DNA from: Saccharibacillus sp. JS10
Lineage (GTDB): Bacteria > Bacillota > Bacilli > Paenibacillales > Paenibacillaceae
Reading direction: 5' to 3'
Length of the DNA: 64,000 nucleotides
Assembly (NCBI RefSeq): GCF_024436065.1
Contig: NZ_JANFNS010000004.1
Coordinates: forward strand, 186,001-250,000
Shown here: in pieces, positions 33,879 through 43,257 of the stretch
How positions within the stretch are numbered: position 1 is the stretch's first letter
Layout: each line of letters starts with the position of its first letter
Notes under the pieces: generated by a model
Seen by the model: only the letters and a program-made list of their open reading frames with translations
Told to the model about the DNA's origin: nothing
The model's database searches: none
Made by a program: the position numbers and the translations under genes

Positions 33879-34235
33879 ATGATTTTGATTACAATGCCGA
33901 AGCCGGACGTCGTTATCGAAAAACAGACCGATCCGCAGCTCAGCCATATTTACGGATTTACCGATTTTCATCTGATTACCCGTGAAGAAGCCGGAATTTT
34001 TATGTTTTACGGCGAGAACGACGAGTTATTGTTTGTCGGTAAAGCACGCAAACTCAGACCCCGTATCAAAAAGCATTTTGAAGACCAAGTATCTCCAATG
34101 AAAAATCATCGCGAAGAAGTTCGTCGCATTGAAGTCTGCCTTGTATCCGATCCGACAGATCGCGAGATCTACGAGACATTCATGATTAATAACGGACGTG
34201 CCAAATATAACGTTGATAAAGTCTTTTATAAGTAA
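33879..34235 (+). CDS. Small GIY-YIG nuclease-domain protein
   Basis: A 118-residue protein carrying a GIY-YIG domain like that of UvrC: GIFMFYGENDELLFVGKARKLRPRIKKHFED, with the GIY-like (GIF) and YIG-like (FVG) strands and R in RIKKHF. The metal-binding glutamate is in REIYETFMINN. Such short proteins are annotated as nucleotide excision repair endonuclease-like. ATG 33879 is better spaced from AGAGGA than GTG 33870. Nuclease activity is plausible but the first two strands deviate (GIF, FVG). Confidence 0.8.
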   Translation: MILITMPKPDVVIEKQTDPQLSHIYGFTDFHLITREEAGIFMFYGENDELLFVGKARKLRPRIKKHFEDQVSPMKNHREEVRRIEVCLVSDPTDREIYETFMINNGRAKYNVDKVFYK

Positions 34236-34268
34236 AAGATCGCTTAACTCCACTGTCCAAAAAAGCCC

Positions 34269-34317
34269 AAAAAGCTCTCCTTTCATGCACAATGTGTGCT
34301 TGAGAGGAGAGCTTTTT
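34269..34317. terminator. Bidirectional terminator
   Basis: Stem AAAAAGCTCTCC/GGAGAGCTTTTT with an inner CATGCAC/GTGTGC pairing, between the GIY-YIG and uridine kinase genes. Confidence 0.88.
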
Positions 34318-34352
34318 GTTGGATAGGATGCCTAGATTAGCATATATCCCGG

Positions 34353-34991
34353 TTACGATGAATGATTCCATTGATGATCGCCAGACAAATACTTTTCGGT
34401 CAGGATCGACAATAGTTGAATACCGACTTCGTTGTGGCCGCCTTCTGGGATGATCAGATCGGCGTATTTTTTCGAAGGTTCGATAAACGCTTCGTGCATC
34501 GGCTTAACCGTGCGCAAGTATTGATCGTGAACCGAACGAATGCTGCGCCCGCGTTCTTCAATATCGCGCAGCACGCGGCGCAAAATACGCACGTCTGGAT
34601 CGGTATCGACGAAAACTTTAATATCAAGCAACTCGCGAAGATGTTCGTCAGACAAGACGTGCAGACCTTCAATAATGACAATGTTGTTCGGTTTGAGTTC
34701 AACCGTTTTGTCAGCAGAACGAGCATGTAACGTAAAATCGTACACAGGTGCGTAAGCCGCATTGCCTGCTTTCAGATCGTTCAAGTGCTTGACCATCAGA
34801 TCGTTATCGAACGCGAAAGGGTGATCGTAATTGATCGCTCCACGCTCTTCGAAGCTTAGCTCCGGATGATCTTTATAATAGTTGTCTTGAGATATGAATG
34901 TAACTTTTCCGGCGCCGAGCCGGTCAATAACGGACCTTGCGACCGTTGTTTTGCCGGAACCTGTACCACCGGCGATACCAATTGTAAGCAT
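34353..34991 (-). CDS. udk: Uridine kinase
   Basis: A 212-residue pyrimidine salvage enzyme, phosphorylating uridine and cytidine. Walker A GGTGSGKT at residues 8-15, the substrate region ISQDNYYKDH, INYDHPFAFDNDL, VIIEGLHVL, and the lid RRVLRDIEERGRS. Length and order match Udk. The ribosome site GGGAGG is 13 bases before the ATG, longer than ideal. It stands alone. Confidence 0.96.
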   Translation of the reverse strand: MLTIGIAGGTGSGKTTVARSVIDRLGAGKVTFISQDNYYKDHPELSFEERGAINYDHPFAFDNDLMVKHLNDLKAGNAAYAPVYDFTLHARSADKTVELKPNNIVIIEGLHVLSDEHLRELLDIKVFVDTDPDVRILRRVLRDIEERGRSIRSVHDQYLRTVKPMHEAFIEPSKKYADLIIPEGGHNEVGIQLLSILTEKYLSGDHQWNHSS

Positions 34992-35297
34992 GGCGATCGA
35001 TAAACCTCCCTAGGATGATGGCCGATTGCAATTCTTTGCAATTTCAGTATTGTAGCACAGTACGCTCTTTTTTTCACCCGATTTTATAGGTTTCATGCAA
35101 CAAATCGTGACGTTTTTTCAAAAAAGGCGCATTTCTTTTCTTTCCTCTATGAATAATGGATTGATTACGCTCGAGTGCGCCGCTACAATTGAGACACACG
35201 GATACTGCGAATACATGTTTCGATCAGACTATATGGCTGAGTTTCGATCATGTTTTCACGCAACGCGATAAACAGCATAAGAACAGGAGGCAGTCTC

Positions 35298-36704
35298 TTG
35301 AAACATAAAACCGGCAGCCCTAGCTTGAGCCGGCTGATTCGTCGCTCCATGAATTCATCCACGTTGTTTACGATCCTCGTCTTTGCGGTCATTGTCACGA
35401 TTTTGCTTTCTGTCGTGATTCGTCCGCTTGCTCAGCTTGGGGCGCAATTGGTCGCCCACTCTACCATGCGAGAAATGACCTCCCCGGCTTTTCCTGAAAA
35501 TCACGGTATAGCACGTCTGGAAGATCTGGCTCCCGATTCTCCGGGTTTTGATCGATGGTGGAAAACCGTCGAGCGGCAAGAAGTCGTAAATTACCGTCTT
35601 CCTTTTATCGATGACAATACGCCGCGCGCTTACGACGAAGGTCGAGAAATGCCGCGTGCGCTACACACGGTGGATATGGTTGTCGAATTGGACGGTCGCG
35701 AGTTGTATCGAAGTGCTTATCTATCGGCTTCTGGTACAGCGGAAGAAGCGTTGCAAGAACGCAATTGGTTCACCAATTATTTTAATAAACCTTATCTGGC
35801 ACCGATATTAGATGAGAACGATCAACAAATCGGGCTGATTACGGCACGGATCTATCCGCCTTTATTAGTTGAAATTGTTGGCGTTACCGCGATTTTAATG
35901 CTATTGCTCGGATTGCTTTGTTTCTATGTAAACTATCTGCTCGGTAAATGGTTAATCGGACCTTTGCTTCGTTCTTTGGCACAGCTTCGTAATGTTTTCC
36001 GGCGTTTGGCAGACGGAGATGTAGATGAGCTGTATGAAAAAGGGATTCAGATGGATCGTTCTTACTCCGAGATCGAAGATATTGCCGTTGAAACGGGTAG
36101 AATCATCAATAATACCAAGATGTATATGGAACAATTGAAAGAAAAAAATGAAGAATTAGAAGCGCAGCAACTCATTTTGACTCGGCAAGCGACAATTGAT
36201 GGTCTGACCGATCTGAACAATCGTCGTCATTTTTTAGAATTGATCAGTAGTCGATTGGACGAGCCTGGGCTTGTTTTTATGCTGCTCGATATTGATGATT
36301 TCAAAAAAGTGAACGATACCTATGGTCATTTGGCAGGAGATTTGGTTTTAGAAGGATTTGCGACTGTTTTGCAAGAAAGTTTTGTCGGTCATGCCGTAAC
36401 CGGGCGTTTTGGCGGGGAAGAGTTTGCGGTATTCGATACAGGGTTATCTCATGAAGAGGTCACGATGATTGCTGAACGCTTACGCGCTGCGATTGAAGAT
36501 TCCATAGTCGATTTGCCAGGAGGTCGCTCGATTGGAGTCACATCAAGCATCGGAATCGCTTATACAGCGCGCCTTTCATTAACGTTTGAAGAACTGTATC
36601 AACAAGCGGATGCTGCACTTTATCATTCCAAACGTAATGGCAAAAATCGATTTACCTTATTGGATGAGAGCGATCCTGTTCATTTTCATAAGCCTTTGAA
36701 TTAA
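35298..36704 (+). CDS. Membrane HAMP-GGDEF diguanylate cyclase
   Basis: A 468-residue protein. N-terminal transmembrane helix (about 20-40), an extracytoplasmic sensor loop, a second helix (about 205-230, IVGVTAILMLLLGLLCFYVNY), HAMP-like linker with coiled coil, and a GGDEF domain: IDGLTDLNNRRHF, LLDIDDFKKVNDTYGHLAGD, active site RFGGEEF. A functional cyclase is likely. No RxxD inhibitory site is present. I chose TTG 35298 (AGGAGG seven bases upstream) over ATG 35250, which has no ribosome site. A direct repeat GTTTCGATCA at 35217 and 35241 lies upstream. Confidence 0.88.
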   Translation: MKHKTGSPSLSRLIRRSMNSSTLFTILVFAVIVTILLSVVIRPLAQLGAQLVAHSTMREMTSPAFPENHGIARLEDLAPDSPGFDRWWKTVERQEVVNYRLPFIDDNTPRAYDEGREMPRALHTVDMVVELDGRELYRSAYLSASGTAEEALQERNWFTNYFNKPYLAPILDENDQQIGLITARIYPPLLVEIVGVTAILMLLLGLLCFYVNYLLGKWLIGPLLRSLAQLRNVFRRLADGDVDELYEKGIQMDRSYSEIEDIAVETGRIINNTKMYMEQLKEKNEELEAQQLILTRQATIDGLTDLNNRRHFLELISSRLDEPGLVFMLLDIDDFKKVNDTYGHLAGDLVLEGFATVLQESFVGHAVTGRFGGEEFAVFDTGLSHEEVTMIAERLRAAIEDSIVDLPGGRSIGVTSSIGIAYTARLSLTFEELYQQADAALYHSKRNGKNRFTLLDESDPVHFHKPLN

Positions 36705-36827
36705 GCCGAATATTTGTGGATTTTTCTAGCAGGAATTGGATGATTTTCGTTGAATGTTTCAATACTTGGAGAAAAAAGCTTGCGTCTGTGCATCCCAGTA
36801 TTTTTGGACAGGAGGATCTGTTTATTT

Positions 36828-37742
36828 ATGAACATGGATGAGTTGAATGAACAAAAGGTCAGTGATAGCTTCGTGGTTCGAGCATTAGAAGACAATTTGG
36901 CAATCATCCGTTTTGATCTTAACCGTCGAGTCGTCTATGTGAATGATAATTTTGCGGATGTAATGGGATATCCTACAGATCAAATGATCGGCATGGATCA
37001 TCGACGGTTTTGTTTGCCGGAATTTGCGAATAGCGCAGAGTATGAGCGATTCTGGCAAGGTCTGCTGAGCGGTCGCACCTACGAAGACAAAGTCGAACGA
37101 TTAGCGTCAAACGGCAAAAGACTTTGGCTGCAAGCGACTTATATGCCGGTATTTGATGCGAAGCGCAAAGTCGTCAGTGTATGCAAAGTCGCTTCCGATA
37201 TTACAGATCGGATTACGACAATCTCTAATGTGACAGGCGAGCTTCAACAAATGTCAGATGGGCTGAATGTTCGAGCCGAAGCTGGAATTCAGCGAAGCCA
37301 TGAATTGATGGCAAGTATCGAACATATCGCCGAAGTATCCAGCGAAAATATGTCTACGCTAGAAAGTCTGCAAGAACAAGCCGAGTCGATTCGCGGTATT
37401 GTTCAGACCATTCAAGATATCGCTTCGCAGACGGGTCTTCTTGCTCTTAATGCTGCAATTGAAGCCGCACATGCGGGCGAACATGGACGCGGCTTTGATA
37501 TTGTTGCTAAAGAAGTCCGCAAATTATCGACACGTGTTAGCGAATCGATTATCGAAGTACGTCATAATATCGAAGGCATCACACGCGAAGTCAATAATAT
37601 CACCGCAGGCACAAGTCGAGCACAGCAGACCGTATCCAAAAGCCAACAAGAAATTAGATTGGCTTTGGATGAATTTGCCGACATCTCTGCGGCTTCTGGC
37701 GAGTTAGATGCGCAAGCCAAAGAATTCTCAAGATTGATTTAA
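36828..37742 (+). CDS. Soluble PAS-methyl-accepting chemotaxis transducer 1
   Basis: A 304-residue cytosolic receptor: PAS domain (about 18-135; [27 protein letters not shown]) followed by an MCP signalling domain containing the hairpin tip [36 protein letters not shown]. No transmembrane or HAMP region is visible. PAS receptors of this form often sense oxygen or redox through a bound cofactor, such as heme or FAD. ATG 36828 is 12 bases from an AGGAGG; it follows the cyclase gene by about 120 bases. Closely related to the next gene. Confidence 0.9.
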   Translation: MNMDELNEQKVSDSFVVRALEDNLAIIRFDLNRRVVYVNDNFADVMGYPTDQMIGMDHRRFCLPEFANSAEYERFWQGLLSGRTYEDKVERLASNGKRLWLQATYMPVFDAKRKVVSVCKVASDITDRITTISNVTGELQQMSDGLNVRAEAGIQRSHELMASIEHIAEVSSENMSTLESLQEQAESIRGIVQTIQDIASQTGLLALNAAIEAAHAGEHGRGFDIVAKEVRKLSTRVSESIIEVRHNIEGITREVNNITAGTSRAQQTVSKSQQEIRLALDEFADISAASGELDAQAKEFSRLI

Positions 37743-37758
37743 ATCGTCGATTGTTTTC

Positions 37759-37789
37759 AAAGACCGGTTATGGTAACCGGTCTTTTTTT
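37759..37789 (+). terminator. Rho-independent terminator
   Basis: Stem AAAGACCGGTTA/TAACCGGTCTTT with a 3-base loop and T-run. Confidence 0.9.
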
Positions 37790-37930
37790 GATGATTACTT
37801 TATGATTGGAAAGTTTATATATAGTTCAAAAGATTCAGTAGTATATCATGAGTAACCGCTTGATTGCGTCCAAAAGACTACCCTAATGGAATAAATTCCA
37901 AAATATTTTCGAAAAATTTGTCGAAAAATA

Positions 37931-37957
37931 TAACAATCTAGTTCAAACCGACGATAT
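37931..37957 (+). promoter_or_regulatory. Sigma-D-like promoter for PAS transducer 2
   Basis: TAAC (37931-37934), 15-base spacer, GACGATAT (37950-37957), against the motility sigma factor consensus TAAA-N15-GCCGATAT: three of four and seven of eight matches. It is about 105 bases before the chemotaxis transducer. The rest of the 319-base gap is AT-rich with a nearby TTCGAAAAA/TCGAAAAA repeat. Confidence 0.45.
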
Positions 37958-38061
37958 ATATAGTAAGAGTTCATATTGGGCAAAATTTGATTGTCAGGCT
38001 TTTAATTTTGAAGGTTATCAATTTTTTGAAATATATAAAATGAGGAACAGGTGAAACCCTT

Positions 38062-38973
38062 ATGGAACGGACCATAATGACAGAAGCGGTAAGTGATGAA
38101 TTGGTCGTATCGGCGCTTGAGAAACATTTAGCTCTGATTCGTTTTGACTTGAATCGGCGCGTTGTCTATGTGAATACGAACTTTGCGCAAGCGATGGGCT
38201 ATACGGAGCAGCAGATGATCGGTATGGATCATCGGCAATTTTGCTTTCCTGGTTTCGCAAATAGTTTAGAATACGATCAGTTTTGGCGTGCCTTATTTTC
38301 CGGTCAAAGTATTCAAGACAAAATCGAACGTATGGATGCTCAAGGGGAGCGAATCTGGTTGGAAGCGACTTATATGCCGGTTCTGGGCAGCAACGGTAAA
38401 GTGTTAGGCGTGTTCAAAGTCGCAGCCAACATTACGCGTCGGCAAAGAAACATCGAAGAAGTCGTTACGGAATTACAGCAGATGTCGGAAGGGTTGAACG
38501 TTCGAGCAGAATCGGGGATTACTCGCAGTACAGAGCTGCTTCAAAGTATCGAAAGTATTTCCGAAGTGTCCGAAAAAAATATCGCTACGCTTGCGAGCTT
38601 GCAAAGCCAAGCTGAATCGATCCGAGGAATTGTCCAGACGATTCAAGATATCGCTTCGCAAACGAGTCTGCTTGCACTGAATGCCGCGATTGAAGCGGCA
38701 CATGCCGGTGAGCATGGCAAAGGCTTCGATATCGTTGCCAAAGAAGTCCGTAAACTTGCCGGTCGCGTCAGCGATTCGATCGTTGAAGTGCGCCGCAATA
38801 TCGAAGGGATTACGAAAGAAGTCACGAATATTACCGAAGGTACGAATCTTGCCCAAGATAATATCAACCGCAGCCAAGTACAGATTCGTAACGCGATGGA
38901 TGAATTTGAAGACATTTCTGCGGCTTCCGAGCAGCTTGATTCGCGTGCGCGCGATTTTGATAAAATTATCTAA
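38062..38973 (+). CDS. Soluble PAS-methyl-accepting chemotaxis transducer 2
   Basis: A 303-residue paralogue of transducer 1, alike across its whole length, with the same PAS ([34 protein letters not shown]) and MCP tip ([39 protein letters not shown]). No membrane anchor. It differs mainly in the second half of the PAS domain ([21 protein letters not shown]). A sigma-D-like promoter precedes it. It probably clusters with cytosolic chemotaxis arrays. Confidence 0.9.
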   Translation: MERTIMTEAVSDELVVSALEKHLALIRFDLNRRVVYVNTNFAQAMGYTEQQMIGMDHRQFCFPGFANSLEYDQFWRALFSGQSIQDKIERMDAQGERIWLEATYMPVLGSNGKVLGVFKVAANITRRQRNIEEVVTELQQMSEGLNVRAESGITRSTELLQSIESISEVSEKNIATLASLQSQAESIRGIVQTIQDIASQTSLLALNAAIEAAHAGEHGKGFDIVAKEVRKLAGRVSDSIVEVRRNIEGITKEVTNITEGTNLAQDNINRSQVQIRNAMDEFEDISAASEQLDSRARDFDKII

Positions 38974-38992
38974 CCGATCGCTAGATCATTAG

Positions 38993-39043
38993 ATACCCGA
39001 TACGCAGTAGAATTTGTCAAAAGTCGGCGTATCGGGTATTTTT
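38993..39043 (+). terminator. Rho-independent terminator
   Basis: Perfect 13-bp stem ATACCCGATACGC/GCGTATCGGGTAT with a 21-base loop, then TTTTT. Confidence 0.85.
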
Positions 39044-39099
39044 GTGAGTATGGGTACAGATGAAGATTTATACAAAGGATAGGCAAGGAGGGTTATAAC

Positions 39100-40086
39100 A
39101 TGAGATTATCGATTCTGGATTACTCCGAGATTCGCTCAGGAGCTTCACCGGAGATCGCGTTTCGAGAAACGGTGCAGCTCGCTCAAGCCGCAGAACGGTG
39201 GGGCTATACGCGGTATTGGGTATCGGAGCATCACGGTAATGACGTACTTGCCGGTTCAGCGCCGGAAGTGTTGGTGTCTTCGCTTGCGGCTTCCACGCAA
39301 GGGCAGATTCGGATCGGTTCGGGCGGCGTGATGTTACCGATGCACAGCCCGTTTAAAGTCGCGGAAAACTTTTCGGTATTATCCGCGTTATACCCGGGCA
39401 AGATCGATCTAGGGATCGGGCGGTCTACAGGCGGGAGAGCCGAAGCGTCTACCGCACTATTGGACGGTCGAAGCGGTTCTTTTCGGCATTATCCCGATCA
39501 AGTGAACAAGCTTGCGGGCTATATGCGAGGAATCGGTACGGCGGTTACGCCAAAAGCGGCTTCATCGCCGGATCTGTGGCTGCTCAGCGGTAGCGAGAAT
39601 GGCGCGCAAATCGCAGCGGACAACGGCATGAATCTAGCTGTCGGGCATTTCGTGAGAGGACGCGCCGGGCGTGAGACGGTTCAGCGTTATCGAACTGATT
39701 TCAAAGCTTTTCATGCAGGGGATCAGCCGCAAGTGTTAGTGTCGTTATTTGCGGTATGCGGTCGCACGGAAGAAGAAGCGCAGCAACTAGCTTCGGTATT
39801 CGACGATTATTTGCTGGATATTGGAGAAGGCGGATCTTTGCAGACGGTACCTTCGATCGCTGAGGTTCAGTCGCGCACTTATACCGAAGATCAGAAGCAA
39901 AAAGGGGTTGCGGGAAGAAGCCGAATGGTCGTCGGCGATCCGCAGAGCGTACGCCGGCAGTTGATTACGCTTGCTAACTTCTATGAAGCCGATGAAATGA
40001 TGCTCGCGACGGTATCTCCTGATTTTGAGATGAAGATGCGGATGTATGAACAGTTAGCCGAAGTTTTTCAGTTGTCTAATCACTAA
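39100..40086 (+). CDS. LLM-class flavin-dependent oxidoreductase (MsnO8-like)
   Basis: A 328-residue luciferase-like monooxygenase-type protein: WVSEHHGNDVLAGSAPEVLVSSLAA, IRIGSGGVMLPMHSPFKVAENFSVLSALYPGKIDLGIGR-like core (IGSGGVML and KIDLGIGRSTG are diagnostic). The start has GGAGGG. It is distinct from the LLM gene at 14446 and closer to the MsnO8/alkane-type subgroup. Substrate unknown. Confidence 0.9.
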   Translation: MRLSILDYSEIRSGASPEIAFRETVQLAQAAERWGYTRYWVSEHHGNDVLAGSAPEVLVSSLAASTQGQIRIGSGGVMLPMHSPFKVAENFSVLSALYPGKIDLGIGRSTGGRAEASTALLDGRSGSFRHYPDQVNKLAGYMRGIGTAVTPKAASSPDLWLLSGSENGAQIAADNGMNLAVGHFVRGRAGRETVQRYRTDFKAFHAGDQPQVLVSLFAVCGRTEEEAQQLASVFDDYLLDIGEGGSLQTVPSIAEVQSRTYTEDQKQKGVAGRSRMVVGDPQSVRRQLITLANFYEADEMMLATVSPDFEMKMRMYEQLAEVFQLSNH

Positions 40087-40098
40087 AAGAAAACGCCG

Positions 40099-40135
40099 AA
40101 AAAGCCCCGACTTTAAATAAGTCGGGGCTTTTTTG
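40099..40135. terminator. Bidirectional terminator
   Basis: Stem AAAAGCCCCGACTT/AAGTCGGGGCTTTT between the LLM and desaturase-like genes. Confidence 0.9.
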
Positions 40136-40144
40136 GCACACTCG

Positions 40145-41536
40145 TCAACCGTTCAAAATCCCTCTAGCCGCACGCTGACCGGAAATCACGGCACCTTCCA
40201 TCGTCGCGAGGAAAGGTTGCTTCGTGTAATCGCCCGCAAGAAACAGACCCGGAATCGGGGTGACTTGTTTCGGACGTTTTTTCTCATTTCCCGGAGACAG
40301 ACGGTAGAAGTTTTCGTCTCCGCGAATGATTCGATAGTCAGTCGCTTGATCGACTCCGTCAAGCCCGATGTCATGAAGACTATCTACCGTTCGTTTCCAT
40401 ACTTGTTCGTCCGGCAGATCTACCAATTTGTCGGGATCGACGAGAATGATCGAAGTTCGACCGGCATGATCGCGGAAGGTCGTTCGAGATTGTTCGCCAA
40501 AAGAACCGAGCTGTGTGCCTGGACCGAATGTTGTACGGTCTTGTGGAAGCAAAGGCTCCGGCAATTGGAATTGCGCGGTCACATGGGGCATAGATTCCAG
40601 TTCGAAAAACGGCTTGAACCAAGATACTTCGCTAAAATGTTCGGTCAGCAATTTTTGGGCGCGCCGAATGTTCGTTGCGACGACGACATTTTCCGCGAGT
40701 AGACGTTCTCCGTTTTCCAATTCGACGCCGCTGATTCGATTATGTTCTACGATTAAATGACGCACAGGCGTAGACGTTCGCACTTTCCCGCCCAATTGTT
40801 CGATACGATCGGCAAGAGGTTGGCACATCACATCCGTCATCCCGCCGCTGAAGGCGCCAATACGCATTTTATGCAATCTTGGAATGCCCGGTGCAAATAA
40901 CCCGAAAAAGGCATAAGACGAATATTGATCGGGCGGCAAAAAGAAGATCCCCGACGATAGAGGTTCCAAAATACGCTCTAACGCTTGAGGCGTCACATGA
41001 TGATCTTCGGCATATTGTTGAAGCGGAATCTCGTCCAACTTTTCTGGATTCGCTAAATAGTCCTTGAAGCCCGCTGTGAAAAAAGGAATAAGCGAAGCTT
41101 TATCCGCAGGCGTTAAGTAGCTATTATTTCCGAGGGCACCAAGTAACGTTTTGAGCGGAGCCCGAATCACGTCTAGCCCGAACTCACCGGAATCTTCTGC
41201 TTCAGGATGCCGAGCTTCCATAGAAGTCTCCCAAAACAGCATTTCATCGAGATCGATACCCGCTCGTTCTAAAAGCTCAGGCAGAAGCGTGTAGTACCCG
41301 ATAAATTTGTGGAAACCGGATTCGACTTCCATGCCGCGTTCATTCCAGTTCGCTGTGCGACCTCCTACATAGGGTGCAGCTTCCAGCACGATCACGGATT
41401 TGCCTTGTTCGGCAAGTTCGAACGCACAACTGAGCCCGGCTAAGCCGCCGCCGATAATAAGTGTCGTTTTTTCAGAAGAAGCAGATTGCGACAAAAGGAA
41501 TTCCTCGCTTTCGGTATGGGATATTGTGCTGTTCAT
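40145..41536 (-). CDS. FAD-dependent phytoene-desaturase-like oxidoreductase
   Basis: A 463-residue flavoprotein. N-terminal FAD loop LIIGGGLAGLSCAFELAEQGKSVIVLEA, the GGR-x-x-x-W motif, and the C-terminal LFLAGDYTKQPFLATMEGAVISG motif typical of plant/cyanobacterial-type phytoene and zeta-carotene desaturases. No phytoene synthase or other carotenoid gene is nearby, so the substrate is open. Start ATG 41536 has only a weak site; TTG 41494, seven bases after GAGGA, is an alternative start that would drop 14 residues. It is a monocistronic leftward gene. Confidence 0.86.
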   Translation of the reverse strand: MNSTISHTESEEFLLSQSASSEKTTLIIGGGLAGLSCAFELAEQGKSVIVLEAAPYVGGRTANWNERGMEVESGFHKFIGYYTLLPELLERAGIDLDEMLFWETSMEARHPEAEDSGEFGLDVIRAPLKTLLGALGNNSYLTPADKASLIPFFTAGFKDYLANPEKLDEIPLQQYAEDHHVTPQALERILEPLSSGIFFLPPDQYSSYAFFGLFAPGIPRLHKMRIGAFSGGMTDVMCQPLADRIEQLGGKVRTSTPVRHLIVEHNRISGVELENGERLLAENVVVATNIRRAQKLLTEHFSEVSWFKPFFELESMPHVTAQFQLPEPLLPQDRTTFGPGTQLGSFGEQSRTTFRDHAGRTSIILVDPDKLVDLPDEQVWKRTVDSLHDIGLDGVDQATDYRIIRGDENFYRLSPGNEKKRPKQVTPIPGLFLAGDYTKQPFLATMEGAVISGQRAARGILNG

Positions 41537-41748
41537 TACCCTACACAGAACGTTTGTCGTCAGCTGGCTATCCTAATCGCTGCAAAAAATATGAAAATTA
41601 TAAGGATTTATACCTGTCCCCCTTCAAATCGATTGCTAATTTGACGATAAATCGAAAAGGACGACTATCTGTAATTCGAAAAACTCAATGCTCAATACCT
41701 ATAGATATCTAATGTGAATGAAAGAAAAAAGGCTGGAGGAGAATCAGA

Positions 41749-43257
41749 ATGGACAGACCCCTCGGGAACGGAGAAAATAACACCAGAGCCGAGAGCAAAT
41801 GGAATATTCTCCTGATCGGAAGCGGCCATGACGAAGCGGAATTGTTCTCCCGTCTACTGACCGGTTTTTGCTTCGAAAATCGCGTTGTTCGCGTCTTGCA
41901 TGCGACGACGATCAAGGAAGCACGTCTTTTGTTGGAGGAAGAACAAGATCTTGCTGTGATGCTGGTCGAAATGAAAGAACTGCAAGATTGTGAATCGCTT
42001 GAGCTTATCAATTACACCCGTCAAATATTGATAAATGCTGCGGTTCGAATCGTCGTTGTCGCCGAAAAACAATGGGCAGGCATGGAAGAAGAAATGATGA
42101 TCCGTTATGACATCAATAATTTTCGGGTCAAAGGTGAACTGGATAGTGCGGCAAGATTGAAGTCGGCATTAATCGGTTCACTGCGTGCGTATCGAGATTT
42201 CAAAAAAACCGAAGACGAGAAAAAAAGTTTGGAATACGTAGCCTTGTCTTCTTCGCTTGTGCTGAATGCGACATCGCTTGAAGCACTCGCCCAAGATGTG
42301 CTGCATCATCTATCGTCGATCCTTAATACACGTAGCGGATATGGCGGGCTGATCTTGCAGCGCAGTCATCGAAGGTGGCGTAAGTTAGCTGCAACCGGCA
42401 AATACACGGATATGGAAGTTAGCACTTTGCCACATAACATTGATAACGTATTGATGCTCCTGCGTAGTCTGGGTAACCACTCTTCGAAGCTGCAAGGTTT
42501 TGATTTCCATTCGCCTAGTCTATCGGGGACAGAGCGGTTAATCTTTATCGATCCGCAGCGAAACGCGAGTGATTGGGAAATCTATCTTGCCGAATCGTAT
42601 TGTGTGAATACCGATGCCGTGTTCGAGAATTTAGAATTAAGACACGAAATCGAAAGTACGCAAAAAGAGATCATTTATACATTAGGCGAAATCGCAGAAA
42701 CGCGTTCACAAGAAACCGGATTCCATGTGAAACGCGTCGCGGAGTATACCAAGCTATTGGCTTTGAAATACGGTCTTCCTGAAGAAGAAGCGAATTTATT
42801 GGCATTGGCAAGCCCGATGCACGATATTGGCAAAGTCGGCATTAGCGATTCGATCTTGAACAAGCCCGGCAAGCTGACTGCGGAAGAGTATGAAACGATG
42901 AAAAGTCATGCGATGTCCGGCTATGAAATGTTAAAACACTCCACCAGACCGATACTCAAAACGGCGGCAATCATCGCACTGGAACATCATGAAAAGTATG
43001 CAGGCGGCGGTTATCCGCAAGGGCTAAGCGGCGAGGAAATCCATCTGTATGGACGGATTACCGCGATCGCAGATGTATTCGATGCGCTGGCAAGCGATCG
43101 GGTATATAAGAAAGCCTGGCCTTTGAATGAAATCGTCGAATTGTTCCATCAAGAACGCGGCAAACATTTCGATCCTAAATTAACCGATCTGTTTTTAGCG
43201 CATTTGGAAGAGTTTTTGGAGATTCGCGCGCAGTATGCCGACGAAAAAGTATTCTAA
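41749..43257 (+). CDS. Receiver-like / DUF3369 / HD-GYP phosphodiesterase
   Basis: A 502-residue protein: N-terminal receiver-like domain (about 17-140) in which the usual phospho-acceptor Asp is replaced by Glu (VMLVEMKEL), then DUF3369 (about 160-310, a GAF-like domain), and a C-terminal HD-GYP domain with PMHDIGKVGI, H-x-x-x-G-Y-E-M-L and HHEKYAGGGYPQGL. The GYP motif is present; the usual D before G is Ala in this copy. HD-GYP enzymes degrade cyclic di-GMP. The start has TGGAGGAG. It is the only degradation-type domain here besides the altered EAL protein. Confidence 0.88.
   Translation: MDRPLGNGENNTRAESKWNILLIGSGHDEAELFSRLLTGFCFENRVVRVLHATTIKEARLLLEEEQDLAVMLVEMKELQDCESLELINYTRQILINAAVRIVVVAEKQWAGMEEEMMIRYDINNFRVKGELDSAARLKSALIGSLRAYRDFKKTEDEKKSLEYVALSSSLVLNATSLEALAQDVLHHLSSILNTRSGYGGLILQRSHRRWRKLAATGKYTDMEVSTLPHNIDNVLMLLRSLGNHSSKLQGFDFHSPSLSGTERLIFIDPQRNASDWEIYLAESYCVNTDAVFENLELRHEIESTQKEIIYTLGEIAETRSQETGFHVKRVAEYTKLLALKYGLPEEEANLLALASPMHDIGKVGISDSILNKPGKLTAEEYETMKSHAMSGYEMLKHSTRPILKTAAIIALEHHEKYAGGGYPQGLSGEEIHLYGRITAIADVFDALASDRVYKKAWPLNEIVELFHQERGKHFDPKLTDLFLAHLEEFLEIRAQYADEKVF

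Noticed and set aside
35217-35250. Direct repeat GTTTCGATCA twice, 24 bases apart
   Set aside because: Could be an operator for the cyclase gene, but there is only one pair, no clear promoter boxes at sensible distance, and no matching sites elsewhere.
36700-36730. GCCGAATAT sequence after the HAMP-GGDEF gene as a sigma-D promoter for transducer 1
   Set aside because: It has an extra base in the -10 and no TAAA at the right distance.
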